A stretch of 64,000 nucleotides of DNA from JAVVHH01 sp965276815 (GTDB lineage Bacteria > Pseudomonadota > Alphaproteobacteria > Acetobacterales > Acetobacteraceae), in the NCBI GenBank assembly GCA_965276815.1, contig CBDIBE010000009.1:532587-596586 (forward strand), given 5' to 3'. A program made the translations under genes and the position numbers. Below the pieces are notes generated by a model, which was given only the letters and a program-made list of their open reading frames with translations, was not told the DNA's origin and searched no databases. Positions 24,706 through 33,646 of the stretch are shown here, one piece after another (the first letter of the stretch is position 1; every line of letters begins with the position of its first letter).

Positions 24706-26105
24706 CCCGTGATGGCCCCCCGCAGCGCGTCGAGCCAAGGTCGCACGCTGTCCGCCTCGGCGACGCCCCGCCCGGCTTCGAGCAGGGCATCGGCCTGCAC
24801 CCCAGGCAGCCCTTCCTTGGCCCGCTCCAGGCAGTCCCGCCACTTGCACGCCAACTGCTCCGGCGTGAGCGGGTCGAGCGGGGAACCCGGCGAGGCGGTG
24901 ACCGTGCGCGCCAGGCTCGACCCGTCGGCCATCGACAGGGTGACGGTAACCGGCGCGCCGCCCACATCCCCGCCGCTGCGGTTCGGCGTCTTCGCCTCGA
25001 CCACCTGCACATCGTGCAGCCGGGTCTGGATCGCCGGCCGCAGCACGGCGGCGTCGGTAAAGCTCTTGAGGTCGATACGGCCATCCTCCAGGCTCGCACA
25101 GACCGCATAGGGCCCGCTGAACAGCGCATTGAGCCCGTTGCGCGGGTAAGGGTGGATCAGCGCTTTTGCGCCGCCCTGCGTCACATCCACCCGCGCCGCC
25201 GCTACGTCGCCGAGCGTGATCCCGGCATCTCGCCGCAGCCCGAGCGTGGCCTCGATCATCTTGTGCAGCATGTAGCAGCACGGGTAGCGCTTCTGCTCGA
25301 AGCCGGGATCGATGACGGCGAACGGCGCCCCAAGCTCGAGCCCCTCGGGCCACATATCGGTCTCGCCGCCGGAAAAAGCGTGCAGGAAGCCCGCGCCCTC
25401 CAACGGCTCGGGCGCGCCCACGAGGCCAGCGGCAGCCCAGCGGGCTGCACGCAGCCCGTTCGCCGCCGCGAGCCCGACATGCAGCGACTTCACCATGGAA
25501 CCGAAGTTCTTCTGCAATCCGGACGACATGCTGGCGGCGATGGCCAAGGCATGTGCGGTCTGCCGCTCGTCCAGCCCGAGCAGCCGGGCGCATCCGGCAG
25601 CCGCGCCCACGGCACCAAGCGTGCCAGTGGCATGGAATCCTAACGCATAGTGGCGGAAACCCATCGCCTGCCCCAGCCGGATCAGCACCTCGCTGCCCAC
25701 TGCCAGCGCGTCCAGCAGCGCGCGACCCGCCACCGCGTTCGACCAAGCCAGGGGCAGCAGCGCCGCAAACACCGGTACGGTCGGGTGGCACACGGTCAAC
25801 ATGCTGACGTCGTCGTAGTCCAGCACGTGCGATGCCATGCCGAACAGCGTCGCCGCATCATCGGTCCGGTAGCCGGCTGCGGACCAGAATGACGGCACGC
25901 CGGACGAAGCTGGTTCCATCGATTGCGCCAAGGCCCGCACGCCCGGCTCGACGCCGCCCGCCAGCGTGACGGCCACCGTGTCCAGCAGCACGGAGCCGGT
26001 GACGCGCCGGACATCGTCGGGAACGACGGCGCCTTGGATGAACGCTGCCAGAAGCTGCGTTGCCGAAAGCGGACGGGGCCGCGCTGCTGCGGTCTGGGGT
26101 GCCAT
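24702..26105 (-). CDS. MmgE/PrpD family protein
   Basis: 467 residues from ATG 26105, preceded by GGGAGGAATTG. MmgE/PrpD features are the helical N-terminal part, HVLDYDDVSMLTVCHPTVPV, ATGTLGAVGAAAGCARLLGL and KRYPCCYMLHKMIEA. The family contains 2-methylcitrate dehydratase and cis-aconitate decarboxylase, so a dehydratase, decarboxylase or isomerase on a tricarboxylic or related acid is likely. A second family member lies at 28645-29982 in the same direction. Confidence 0.88.
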   Translation of the reverse strand: MAPQTAAARPRPLSATQLLAAFIQGAVVPDDVRRVTGSVLLDTVAVTLAGGVEPGVRALAQSMEPASSGVPSFWSAAGYRTDDAATLFGMASHVLDYDDVSMLTVCHPTVPVFAALLPLAWSNAVAGRALLDALAVGSEVLIRLGQAMGFRHYALGFHATGTLGAVGAAAGCARLLGLDERQTAHALAIAASMSSGLQKNFGSMVKSLHVGLAAANGLRAARWAAAGLVGAPEPLEGAGFLHAFSGGETDMWPEGLELGAPFAVIDPGFEQKRYPCCYMLHKMIEATLGLRRDAGITLGDVAAARVDVTQGGAKALIHPYPRNGLNALFSGPYAVCASLEDGRIDLKSFTDAAVLRPAIQTRLHDVQVVEAKTPNRSGGDVGGAPVTVTLSMADGSSLARTVTASPGSPLDPLTPEQLACKWRDCLERAKEGLPGVQADALLEAGRGVAEADSVRPWLDALRGAITG

Positions 26106-26127
26106 CAATTCCTCCCTGCCTTGCCGT

Positions 26128-27303
26128 TCAGTAGGAGCGCGGCATGCCCAAATTGTGCTGAGCGAGCTGCGCCAGGACCAGGTTGTTGGAGATCGGCGCC
26201 GTCCGGAACAGTCGCGCCTCCTTCCACTTGCGTTCCACGTCGTATTCCGAAGCCACGCCGAAGCCGCCAAACGTCGTCATGCAGGCCTCCGCGGCCTCCC
26301 ACGACGATTCCGTCGCCAGATACTTGGCCATGTTCGTCTCGGGCCCGCAGGGGCGCCCGGCGTCGAACAAAGCGGCGGCCTTGTTGCGCAGCAGCTCGGC
26401 GGCCTCGATGTTGATGTGGGCGCGCGCGATGGGAAATTGGATGCCCTGGTTTGCGCCGATTGGGCGATCGAACACTTCGCGCTCCGTTGCGTAGCGCGAT
26501 GCCTGGGCGATGAACCACTTGCCGTCGCCGATCGCCTCGCTCGCCACCAGCAGCCGCTCGGAATTGAGGGAATCGAGCAGGTAGTGGAAACCCCTGCCCT
26601 CCTCGCCGATCCTGTCCTCGTCGCTGACGTGCAGGTCGTCGATGAACACCTCGTTGGTGTGGTGGTTCAGCATGGTGCGAATCGGCTTGCCCTTCAGGGA
26701 CGCCCCCGCCTTTTTGATGTCGACGAGGAAGAGGGTCAGGCCGTCGGTTTTGCGCTTGACCTCCTCCAGCGGGGTCGTCCGGGCGATCAGCAAGTACATG
26801 TCCGATTGGAAGAAGCGGGACGTCCAGATCTTCTGTCCGTTGATGACATAGCCGTCGTTGGTCCGCCTGGCGAAAGTCTTGATCTTGAGGGTGTTCGACC
26901 CGGCGCCGGGCTCAGTGACGCCGAACGCCTGCAGGCTCAGCTCGCCCGAGGCGATGCGGGGCAGGTACGTGCGCTTCTGGGCCTCGCTGCCGTGGTTGAG
27001 GATGGCTGCCATGGTGTACATCTGCGCGTGGCAGGCTGCGCCGTTGCCGCCGGAGCGGTTCACCTCCTGCAGGATCAGGCAGCCATCCAGCAAGGACAAG
27101 CCCGAGCCGTCATATTCCTCCGGGATCAGGGCCGCCAACCAGCCAGCCTCCGTCATCGCGCGGACGAAAGCCGTTGGATATTCGTGTTTCTCGTCGCATT
27201 TGCGCCAGTACGCGGGGCCGTAGCCGTCGCACAGCCGGCGCACCGCCTCGCGGATTTCCTCCTGCGCCGCGGAATAATCAAAATTCATCCCCGCGCCGTC
27301 CAT
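26128..27303 (-). CDS. Acyl-CoA dehydrogenase
   Basis: 391 residues from ATG 27303, which forms TGATG with the stop of the upstream CoA-transferase. An internal ATG at 27288 (MNFDYS) is the alternative. Family blocks include AFGVTEPGAGSNTLKIKT, INGQKIWTSR, a FGGFGVASEYDVERKWKEAR C-terminal segment and the EGRGFHYLLDSLN loop. It would introduce a 2,3-double bond into an acyl-CoA. It belongs to a different acyl-CoA dehydrogenase branch from the one at 1783-3051. Confidence 0.92.
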   Translation of the reverse strand: MDGAGMNFDYSAAQEEIREAVRRLCDGYGPAYWRKCDEKHEYPTAFVRAMTEAGWLAALIPEEYDGSGLSLLDGCLILQEVNRSGGNGAACHAQMYTMAAILNHGSEAQKRTYLPRIASGELSLQAFGVTEPGAGSNTLKIKTFARRTNDGYVINGQKIWTSRFFQSDMYLLIARTTPLEEVKRKTDGLTLFLVDIKKAGASLKGKPIRTMLNHHTNEVFIDDLHVSDEDRIGEEGRGFHYLLDSLNSERLLVASEAIGDGKWFIAQASRYATEREVFDRPIGANQGIQFPIARAHINIEAAELLRNKAAALFDAGRPCGPETNMAKYLATESSWEAAEACMTTFGGFGVASEYDVERKWKEARLFRTAPISNNLVLAQLAQHNLGMPRSY

Positions 27304-28493
27304 CAGCTGATCACCCCGTCGCGCCGCAACACCTCGATCTCCGCACCGCCATAGCCGGCGGACGCCAGCACGGCATCCGTCTCGGCCCCAAGCAGTGGGG
27401 GCGGAGCCAAGGCCGCGCTTCTCTCGCCGTTGGCCTTCAACGGCGTGGCAATGACCTTGTGGCCGCAAGCACCCTCTACCGGCAGTTCGGCGACCATGCC
27501 GACGGCTTCCACCTGCGCATGGGTCAGCATCTGCGACACGTCGTGCATCTCGCTGCACGGGGCTCCGGCGGCGCGGAGCCTAGCCACGATCGCGCTTCCC
27601 AAGCTGTCCGACGTCAGTGTCTCGATCGCGCCGCGCAACGCCGCCCGGTTCTCGACCCGAAGCGCATTGGTCGCAAAGCGCTGGTCCTCCGCCAGGTCGG
27701 GAGCGCCGAGGCCGGCGCAGACCCGGCGGAACAGGTTGTCATTGCCGGCGGCGATGAAGACGTGTCCATCGGCGCAGGCATAGAGTTCATAGGGCGCCGT
27801 CAGCCCAACTGCCGAGCCCAGCTTCTGGGGAAGCCGGCCCGTGGCCAGAAAGCCCGACACCGGGATCGTCATCCACGAGACTCCCGTCTCGAGCAGGCTG
27901 GCCTCGACGGTCATGCCCTGCCCGGTGCGCGTGCGGTCCAGCAACGCCCCCAGGATGCCCAAGGCGGCCCAAAGGCCCGTACCCATGTCCACGAGCGACA
28001 CGCCCACCCGCACCGGCGCCTGCCCGGGGTTGCCGGTGGTGCTCATGATCCCGGTGAACGCCTGCATCAGCGGATCGTATCCGGGAAGCGCGCTGAGCGG
28101 CCCGACCTGCCCGAACGCGCTGATGGCACAATAGACCAAACGCGGATGGGCTTGCCGCAGAGCTTCTTGGCCAAGCCCTCGCGCCTCGGCGCTGCCGGGC
28201 TTCATGGAATGGATGAGAACGTCGGCGGTCGCCGCGAGCCGCTTGATCACGGGCGGCCCGTCCGGCTTATCGAGGTCGACGCAAAGGCTTTTCTTGTTCC
28301 GGTTCAGCGCGAGAAAGGTCGCGGATTGCTCGCCAATGCTGGGCTGCCACAGCCGTGTGTCGTCTCCGCGGCCGGGTCGCTCGATCTTGATCACGTCCGC
28401 GCCCATGTCGCCCAGAATCTGGGTGCAAAACGGTCCGGCCACGTTCTGCGTCAGGTCTAGGACGCGAGTGCCGGCCAGGATGTTCGACAACAT
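27303..28493 (-). CDS. CaiB/BaiF (family III) CoA-transferase
   Basis: 396 residues. LAGTRVLDLTQNVAGPFCTQ, GADVIKIERPGRGDD, the catalytic Asp in SLVDMGTGLWAA and a closing PPLLGAETDAVLASAG block identify the family. The start has GGGAGGGAAAGGG as ribosome site. It heads the leftward operon transferase, acyl-CoA dehydrogenase, MmgE/PrpD, hydratase, which reads as a complete activate-oxidise-hydrate unit. Confidence 0.92.
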   Translation of the reverse strand: MLSNILAGTRVLDLTQNVAGPFCTQILGDMGADVIKIERPGRGDDTRLWQPSIGEQSATFLALNRNKKSLCVDLDKPDGPPVIKRLAATADVLIHSMKPGSAEARGLGQEALRQAHPRLVYCAISAFGQVGPLSALPGYDPLMQAFTGIMSTTGNPGQAPVRVGVSLVDMGTGLWAALGILGALLDRTRTGQGMTVEASLLETGVSWMTIPVSGFLATGRLPQKLGSAVGLTAPYELYACADGHVFIAAGNDNLFRRVCAGLGAPDLAEDQRFATNALRVENRAALRGAIETLTSDSLGSAIVARLRAAGAPCSEMHDVSQMLTHAQVEAVGMVAELPVEGACGHKVIATPLKANGERSAALAPPPLLGAETDAVLASAGYGGAEIEVLRRDGVIS

Positions 28494-28623
28494 GGCTTCC
28501 CTTTCCCTCCCAGGCCCTATTTGTCCGGATGTAATGGCGACATCGGCTTATGGCAATCGCCCCGACGCCGAATGTCGAGCCGAGCAATTCGTAAGCGCAG
28601 TTCGTCCGAATGAAAACGCAGCA

Positions 28624-28638
28624 CCTTGGCCGGCAAGG
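28624..28638 (-). terminator. Short hairpin after the second MmgE gene
   Basis: CCTTG (28624-28628) and CAAGG (28634-28638) flank GCCGG just downstream of the leftward MmgE stop. There is no T-run, so termination is doubtful. The rest of the 151-base gap (28494-28644) to the CoA-transferase shows nothing I recognise except that gene's ribosome site. Confidence 0.2.
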
Positions 28639-28644
28639 GCCTGC

Positions 28645-29982
28645 CTAATCGCCCGAGGCGTCGACCAGCGACTGCGCCTGCGCAAGAACATCGATCGTCC
28701 AGCACTGTTCGATGAGCCGGTCGATAGCGTCCACCGGAAGGCTGCGAGACGCGAGCCGGCGTAGCTTATTCTCGAGCTGCGCGTCGCTCATCGGGTTATC
28801 GATACTGCCGCTGGCATGGGCCACATGATGCTCGGCCGCCTCGCCGTTGCGCAGGACAACGCGGATCCGCGTCTCATCCGGCGTAATGTCCGGGTCGGGG
28901 AGCGGTACGACAAGCCGGCGCAACGATTGAATCTTCCCGTCCTGCACCGCCCTATCCTCAAACTCCTCCTCGCCCCCATCGCCTCGCACGAAAGCCGCGG
29001 CGGCGGCGTGATAGACGCTGAATTTGCCTTCCAGCCCCGTCCGTGGCTCCATGTTGCCGGTCAGCTCGATGACCAACGGGTGGACGCGAAGCTCGATCCG
29101 CTCGATCCGGTCCGGGCTCGGGCCGACGAAGTCGCGCAGCGACAGGCAGGCGTCGATCACCGGATGCAGCACCACGCCGCACGCGTACGGCTTGTAGGAG
29201 TTGGTCATCAGCGCGAACCCTTGGCCCAACTGCCGGGGCACCTGGTCCAGGCTGAGCCCGCAACCCAGAATCTCGGCGAAACCCCGCCTCCCTTCCAGTC
29301 CCTGCGACGAGCTGGTGAAGTTGCGCTCGGCCAGCAGGGCCGCCAACAAGCCGCCACGCGCGGCGTGGCCGACATGAAACGGCTTGCCCATGCTGCCGAA
29401 CATTGCCCGCAAGCCGCTGGCCTGCGTCGCGGCGGTGCCCAGGGCATAGGTCATCTGCTCGACCGATAAGCCCAGCATGCGGCCGCACGCGGCGGCCGCG
29501 CCGAGGACGCCGACGGTGCCGGTGATGTGCCATCCAGCCGGGTAGTGGCGCTCGTGGATGGCCTGGGCGATACGGGTCTCGATCTCGACCCCGAGCACGA
29601 AGGCGAGCAGCAGGTCGGCCCCGCTGACCGGCCGATGCGCGGCAAGCGCCAGTTGCGCGGCCGCAACGGGCCCGGTGGGGTGCAGCGTGCAGGACAGGAT
29701 CGTGTCGTCGAAGTCGAAGACGTGCGAGCTCGTCCCGTTGACCAGCGCGGCGTTGAGCGCGTCGAGCCGAATCCTCCGCCCGAATACCGGGGCTTCCGGC
29801 TTGCCGGAAAACGGCAGCACCGCAGCCAGCATCGCGTCGATCGTTTCGTGCTGCGACGCGCCGATCGCGCAGGCGAAGAAGTTGAGGTAAGCGCGTTTGG
29901 CTTCGCGGCACACGCCAGCGTCGAGCACGGCAGCCGGGGTGTTGACCATGTATTCGGCAATTGCCCGCGTAACCTCAACCAT
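28645..29982 (-). CDS. MmgE/PrpD family protein (second copy)
   Basis: 445 residues from ATG 29982, with GAGGAGGAGGG as ribosome site. The frame continues upstream to 30096 but without family similarity. Typical blocks are HVFDFDDTILSCTLHPTGPV, GTVGVLGAAAACGRMLGL and SYKPYACGVVLHPVIDA. It is clearly related to the 24702 protein but divergent, so different substrates are likely. It lies upstream of the CoA-transferase operon and is divergent from the MFS transporter, the usual position of a substrate-specific enzyme next to its importer. Confidence 0.88.
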   Translation of the reverse strand: MVEVTRAIAEYMVNTPAAVLDAGVCREAKRAYLNFFACAIGASQHETIDAMLAAVLPFSGKPEAPVFGRRIRLDALNAALVNGTSSHVFDFDDTILSCTLHPTGPVAAAQLALAAHRPVSGADLLLAFVLGVEIETRIAQAIHERHYPAGWHITGTVGVLGAAAACGRMLGLSVEQMTYALGTAATQASGLRAMFGSMGKPFHVGHAARGGLLAALLAERNFTSSSQGLEGRRGFAEILGCGLSLDQVPRQLGQGFALMTNSYKPYACGVVLHPVIDACLSLRDFVGPSPDRIERIELRVHPLVIELTGNMEPRTGLEGKFSVYHAAAAAFVRGDGGEEEFEDRAVQDGKIQSLRRLVVPLPDPDITPDETRIRVVLRNGEAAEHHVAHASGSIDNPMSDAQLENKLRRLASRSLPVDAIDRLIEQCWTIDVLAQAQSLVDASGD

Positions 29983-30085
29983 GTAATCCCTCCTCCTCGG
30001 ATGCGTGATCACCCCAGTCGCAACACCGACCGCGCCGAACGAACGTCCGCCGAGTCTGCCCTCCATTGGTAAGAACAGCAAGAAT

Positions 30086-31480
30086 ATGACCGCCAAAAAC
30101 GATCACGCCGTGGCCGGCATCGTAGCGCGCATTGATCGACTGCCCGCATGCCGCTACTTGCTCAAGGCGATTCTGCGGATCGCCGTTGGTAATTGGTTCG
30201 AGGTCTATGAACTGTTCATGCCGGGGTTCATCTCGGTTGGGTTGATCTCCGACGGGACGTTCACGGCGACAGCATCTGGTCTTTTCGATGTCGGAAGCTT
30301 CGCTAGCTTCTTGGCCTCGTTCTTTGCCGGCATGTTCGTCAGCATGCTCGTCTTCGGATGGCTGCCGGACCGGTTGGGTCGGCGGGCCGTCTTCAGTGCC
30401 TCTATGTGCGCCTACTCCGTTTTCAATCTCCTGGTCGGCGTGAGCGGCACTGCCGGCATGATCGACACCTGGCGCTTCTTCGCCGGGCTCGCCGTTGGCA
30501 TCCAGCTCATCAACAACGACAGCTACATGTCCGAGCTCCTGCCGCGCGCGCTCCGCGGCCGTTACATGGCGCTGGCCTGGGCGATCGTGCTTTCGGCCGT
30601 CCCGGTCACGGCATTCCTCTCGATGGTCCTGGTGCCGCACCAACCGTTCGGCGTTTCCGGCTGGCGATACGTCGTCTGCATCGGCTCGCTGGGCGGCATC
30701 GCGGTATGGTTCGTGCAGCGCACGGTCCCAGAGTCGCCGCGGTGGCTCGCCACGCATGGGAGGCAAGTCGAGGCGCACGAGGTCATCGACGAGATCGAGC
30801 GCAGGATCATCGGCGAGACCGGCCGGCCACTCCCACGCCCCGACCCGGTGCCGACGGCCGAGACGAGCATCGAGGGACGCTGGCAGGAGATGTTCTCCCG
30901 CCGCTATCTTCCGCGCACGTTGATCCTGTCGGTCTTCCAGTTCTGCCAGACTATCGGCGTCTACGGCTTCACCTCGTGGGTACCGATCCTCCTGGCCCGG
31001 CGCGGCGTCACCTTGGTCCATTCGTTGCAATACACCTTCATGGTCGTGCTGCTGACGCCGGTCGGGGCGCTGCTCGGCACTTATCTGTCGGAACGATTCG
31101 AGCGGAAATGGCAGATTGTTACTTCATGCGCCGGGATTGCCCTCATCGGGTTCGCCTTCGCCTCGCTCGATCCCGTGCCGCTCATCATCCTGAGCGGCGC
31201 CTTGATGGTCCTCGGCAACAACTGGCTGATCAGCATCTTCCACAGCTATGCGGCCGAGCTGTTTCCAACGCGCATCCGCGCCCAAGCATTGGGCTTCACT
31301 TATTGCTGGAGCCGGCTCAGCGCCGTGTTTGCAGGCTATTGGGTGGCCGCCATGCTGGCCCGTTACGGCGTGATCGGCGTGTTTAGCCTGATCGGCGGCG
31401 CCATGGCGGTTATCGTCGTCTCCATCGGCCTGTTTGGCCCACGGACCAACGGGCGCAGCTTGGAAGAGCTCTCGCCGTAA
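30086..31480 (+). CDS. MFS transporter (sugar/acid:proton symporter type)
   Basis: 464 residues if started at ATG 30086. The frame opens at GTG 30005, but that leaves only 22 bases for two divergent starts and adds a proline-rich tail. Twelve membrane segments can be traced. The loop-2/3 motif is GWLPDRLGRRAVF, followed by PESPRWL and a second-half VGALLGTYLSERFERK. This is the arrangement of AAHS/SV2-like acid transporters. It is probably an inner-membrane importer for the substrate of the adjacent MmgE/CoA-transferase operon. Confidence 0.88.
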   Translation: MTAKNDHAVAGIVARIDRLPACRYLLKAILRIAVGNWFEVYELFMPGFISVGLISDGTFTATASGLFDVGSFASFLASFFAGMFVSMLVFGWLPDRLGRRAVFSASMCAYSVFNLLVGVSGTAGMIDTWRFFAGLAVGIQLINNDSYMSELLPRALRGRYMALAWAIVLSAVPVTAFLSMVLVPHQPFGVSGWRYVVCIGSLGGIAVWFVQRTVPESPRWLATHGRQVEAHEVIDEIERRIIGETGRPLPRPDPVPTAETSIEGRWQEMFSRRYLPRTLILSVFQFCQTIGVYGFTSWVPILLARRGVTLVHSLQYTFMVVLLTPVGALLGTYLSERFERKWQIVTSCAGIALIGFAFASLDPVPLIILSGALMVLGNNWLISIFHSYAAELFPTRIRAQALGFTYCWSRLSAVFAGYWVAAMLARYGVIGVFSLIGGAMAVIVVSIGLFGPRTNGRSLEELSP

Positions 31481-31500
31481 AACAGTCCTCGGCGCATCCG

Positions 31501-31638
31501 TCAGCCGTCCAGGAACTCGCGGTCATGCTTGCCCAATAGCGGCGGCCGCCCGACGGTCGCCTTCACCTCGTGGAACCGAACTGGCGACCCCTGCATGCGG
31601 GATTGCCGTCCGTCGGGCCGGCAGACCCCAATAGCGAA
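31501..31638 (-). pseudogene. Family III CoA-transferase, C-terminal fragment
   Basis: The minus strand encodes GVCRPDGRQSRMQGSPVRFH, then a VGRPPLLGKH block and a stop. This is how CaiB/BaiF proteins end (substrate-loop glycines, R-x-P-P-L-L-G-x-H). Only 45 codons remain and no start is available, so it is a 5'-truncated gene. It shares no obvious junction with the N-terminal fragment at 9328, and the two are probably different genes. Confidence 0.65.
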
Positions 31639-31668
31639 CCCACCGATCGTGGCTAGCTAGACCGCGAT

Positions 31669-31694
31669 CGTCCTGACCGGAATCGGTCAGGACG
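31669..31694. repeat. Perfect 10-bp inverted repeat
   Basis: CGTCCTGACC (31669-31678) and GGTCAGGACG (31685-31694) flank a 6-base loop. It lies between the CoA-transferase fragment and a stronger hairpin. Possible terminator or a vestige of a mobile element edge. Confidence 0.5.
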
Positions 31695-31716
31695 TGAATC
31701 GCTGTCTCAAATAAAG

Positions 31717-31762
31717 CTAGGCCTTTATCGGCCCGACCACAGTCAGGCCGATAAAGGTCTAG
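31717..31762 (-). terminator. Strong hairpin, likely Rho-independent terminator of the Uma2 gene
   Basis: CTAGGCCTTTATCGGCC (31717-31733) pairs with GGCCGATAAAGGTCTAG (31746-31762), 17 positions with a single G-T wobble and a 12-base loop. Read leftwards, the stem is followed by CTTTATTTG, a modest T-rich tract. The distal arm overlaps the Uma2 stop codon at 31743-31745. Confidence 0.6.
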
Positions 31763-32351
31763 GCTCAGCGCTCCCGTGCTCAGGAGTAGGCGGGGGCGCG
31801 AGTTCGTAGATCTCGGCGAGCAATATCTCCACGCCGACGCTCTCAAGTCGCAGAACGGCGTCCGCGCCGCCCAGGGCTTCGAACGTCCATCGGCCGGACT
31901 CCTCCCGGCGGTAGACGTGGCCGGCGTAGTCGTCTTGGAAGATCTCCACGATCTCCGCCATGCCTTCCACGGCCTGCAGGTGCTTACGCTTGAGATCGCG
32001 GACCCGCATGTTGCGGAGCTCCGAAGGCGACACCACCTCGAACGCCACTCTTGGAACGTCGCCGCAGCGGATGATGACGTCGGGGATCCGGGCGGTGTTG
32101 CGCTGCTCTGTCCGGGGCGTAGCCGCGCTCCCGGCTTCGGGACGGCATCCGGGGGCCTTGCCGCGCATCGCGCGATGCAAGGCCGCCCCTAGGCCGATGA
32201 TGATTGCACCATGCTCCGGAGACGGAGCGGCGTGACCGACAACCTGGCCGTCCACGAGCTCGTAGCGCCAGAGTAGCCCGAAGTCCGATTGGTCAGCGCA
32301 AACGAACTCGTCCGCCGTCCACTGCCTCGCGAACTTGGGCGCAACCGCCAT
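31743..32351 (-). CDS. Uma2 family endonuclease-like protein (DUF820)
   Basis: 202 residues from ATG 32351, with GGAGG nearby. It shows the Uma2 layout: an N-terminal WRYELVDGQVV stretch, ARIPDVIIRCGDVPRVAFEV with the catalytic Asp, and SPSELRNMRVRDLKRKHLQA, which supplies the E-x-K-like part of a PD-(D/E)xK nuclease fold. Uma2 proteins are common, often multi-copy and of unknown biological role. It is adjacent to a broken IS and a CoA-transferase remnant, which marks it as accessory DNA. Confidence 0.8.
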   Translation of the reverse strand: MAVAPKFARQWTADEFVCADQSDFGLLWRYELVDGQVVGHAAPSPEHGAIIIGLGAALHRAMRGKAPGCRPEAGSAATPRTEQRNTARIPDVIIRCGDVPRVAFEVVSPSELRNMRVRDLKRKHLQAVEGMAEIVEIFQDDYAGHVYRREESGRWTFEALGGADAVLRLESVGVEILLAEIYELAPPPTPEHGSAEPRPLSA

Positions 32352-32431
32352 CACCGCCTCCGGGCGCTAGTATAGGGCTCCACAGGCCCGGATGCGAGTG
32401 GACCAGCAATTAGACTCGAGGGTCGGGCCGG

Positions 32432-32605
32432 GTGATCGTCAGCCAGCAGACATTCTATCGCTGGAAGGCCAAGTATGGCGGCTTGGGCGTGTCGGACGCG
32501 CAGAAGCTGAAGCAACTCGAGGACGAGAACCGTCGGCTGAAGAAGCTGCTGGCAGAGTCGATGCTGGATGTCGCCTCACTAAAGGACTTGCTGGGAAAAA
32601 ACTGA
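32432..32605 (+). pseudogene. IS3-family OrfA, N-terminally truncated
   Basis: 57 codons from GTG 32432 encode SQQTFYRWKAKYGG and the leucine-zipper stretch LEDENRRLKKLLAE, ending SLKDLLGKN. About 25-30 N-terminal residues, including the first helix of the helix-turn-helix, are missing. The stop follows a heptamer A-AAA-AAC (32596-32602), the type of slippery site IS3 elements use to make the OrfAB fusion by -1 frameshifting. Confidence 0.8.
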
Positions 32606-33364
32606 TCACGCCCGCGGCTCGTCGGAGTGCCGTGCTTCGTCTGATGGCGGAGCGCGGTTACTCGCAGCGGCGAGCCTGCGGGCTGATCGAGGTGGATCCG
32701 AAGACGGTGCGCCGCGTGCCCGGCCATGGCGATGCCGTACTGCGCGCACGGCTGCGCGGCCTGGCGGCAGAACGTCGCCGCTTTGGCTATCGGCGGCTCG
32801 GCATTGTCCTGGAGCGCGAGGGCATCCGGATGAACAAGAAGAAGCTGTTCCGGCTCTATCGTGAGGAGGGCCTGTCCGTCCGGCGGCGGCGCGGCCGCAA
32901 GCGAGCGACCGGCACGCGGGTGCCGATGGCATTGCCCGACGGGCCCGAACCAGCGCTGGAGCTTGGACTTCGTCTCTGACGCGCTGAGTTGGGGGCGGCG
33001 GTTGCGGATTCTGTGCATCGTGGATGACTACACGCGCGAGGCGCTGGCCTTGGTGGTGGACACCTCGATCGCGCCGGGCAAACCGCAGCAGAACGGCTTC
33101 GTGGAAAGCTTCAACGGCCAGTTCCGCGATGAGTGCCTGAACGAGGAGGTGTTCTCCAGCCTGGCCGAAGCGCGGGTCGTCATCGAGCGTTGGCGCCGCG
33201 ATTACAACCAGGTCCGGCCGCATTGCGCGCACGCCGGTCTCACGCCGGACGCCGTGGCTCGTGCCCACGCGGCCGCTCGGCTGCGCGATCTTGGGGGCTC
33301 CGCCGCCCGGCCGCTCCCGTTCCAGCCGGAACTCCGCTACAACACCCCCGGGCTCTCACAATGA
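32600..33364 (+). pseudogene. IS3-family OrfB transposase, frameshifted and lacking part of the DDE domain
   Basis: The -1 frame after the slippery site reads KKLITPAARRSAVLRLMAER and continues to a KRATGTRVPMALPDG block, after which the match moves to another frame (PNQRWSLDFVSDAL) near 32935. The first catalytic Asp is present in SLDFVSD and the Glu in QNGFVESFNG. The segment with the second Asp (normally about 50 residues, VSDNG) is deleted between VVDTSI and APGKPQQ. The enzyme cannot be active. Confidence 0.85.
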
Positions 33365-33646
33365 CTGCGGGACCGCAGGGGGGCAGGTCACATGAGACCT
33401 CTTATTATTATGCGGCACAATCTGAAGTTGCCAGGTTGGCGGATCAGCAGGGTCGCCCCGAACCGCCTAGAAGATGGCTCTTCCCTCGCGTCGGCCCTGA
33501 TCGGTTGGCGCTACCATCCAGGTAGCATTGGCGTAAGACCCCCTTCCATCGACATGATCGCGTCCGATTGACGGAGACCTTCCCCGTGTCCGAGAGCAAG
33601 GCAACCGCACAAGAATCGCCCATGCGCGCAACGTGACGACCGGATC

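Larger units (their letters stand above)
32432..33390 (+). mobile_element. Truncated, inactivated IS3-family element (IS407-like)
   Basis: Contains the 3' part of an orfA, a frameshift window, an orfB with frameshift and internal deletion, and the sequence GGGGGGCAGGTCA up to 33390, which matches the right terminal repeat of IS407-group elements. No left end or orfA N terminus is found upstream, so the left end is lost. The element ends a few bases after the orfB stop and is followed by CATGAGACC. Confidence 0.8.

Noticed and set aside
23920..25791. 623-codon minus-strand frame that would fuse an unknown protein to the hydratase
   Set aside because: The upstream two thirds overlap the MmgE gene in another frame and have no family similarity. 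The hydratase starts naturally at 24705.
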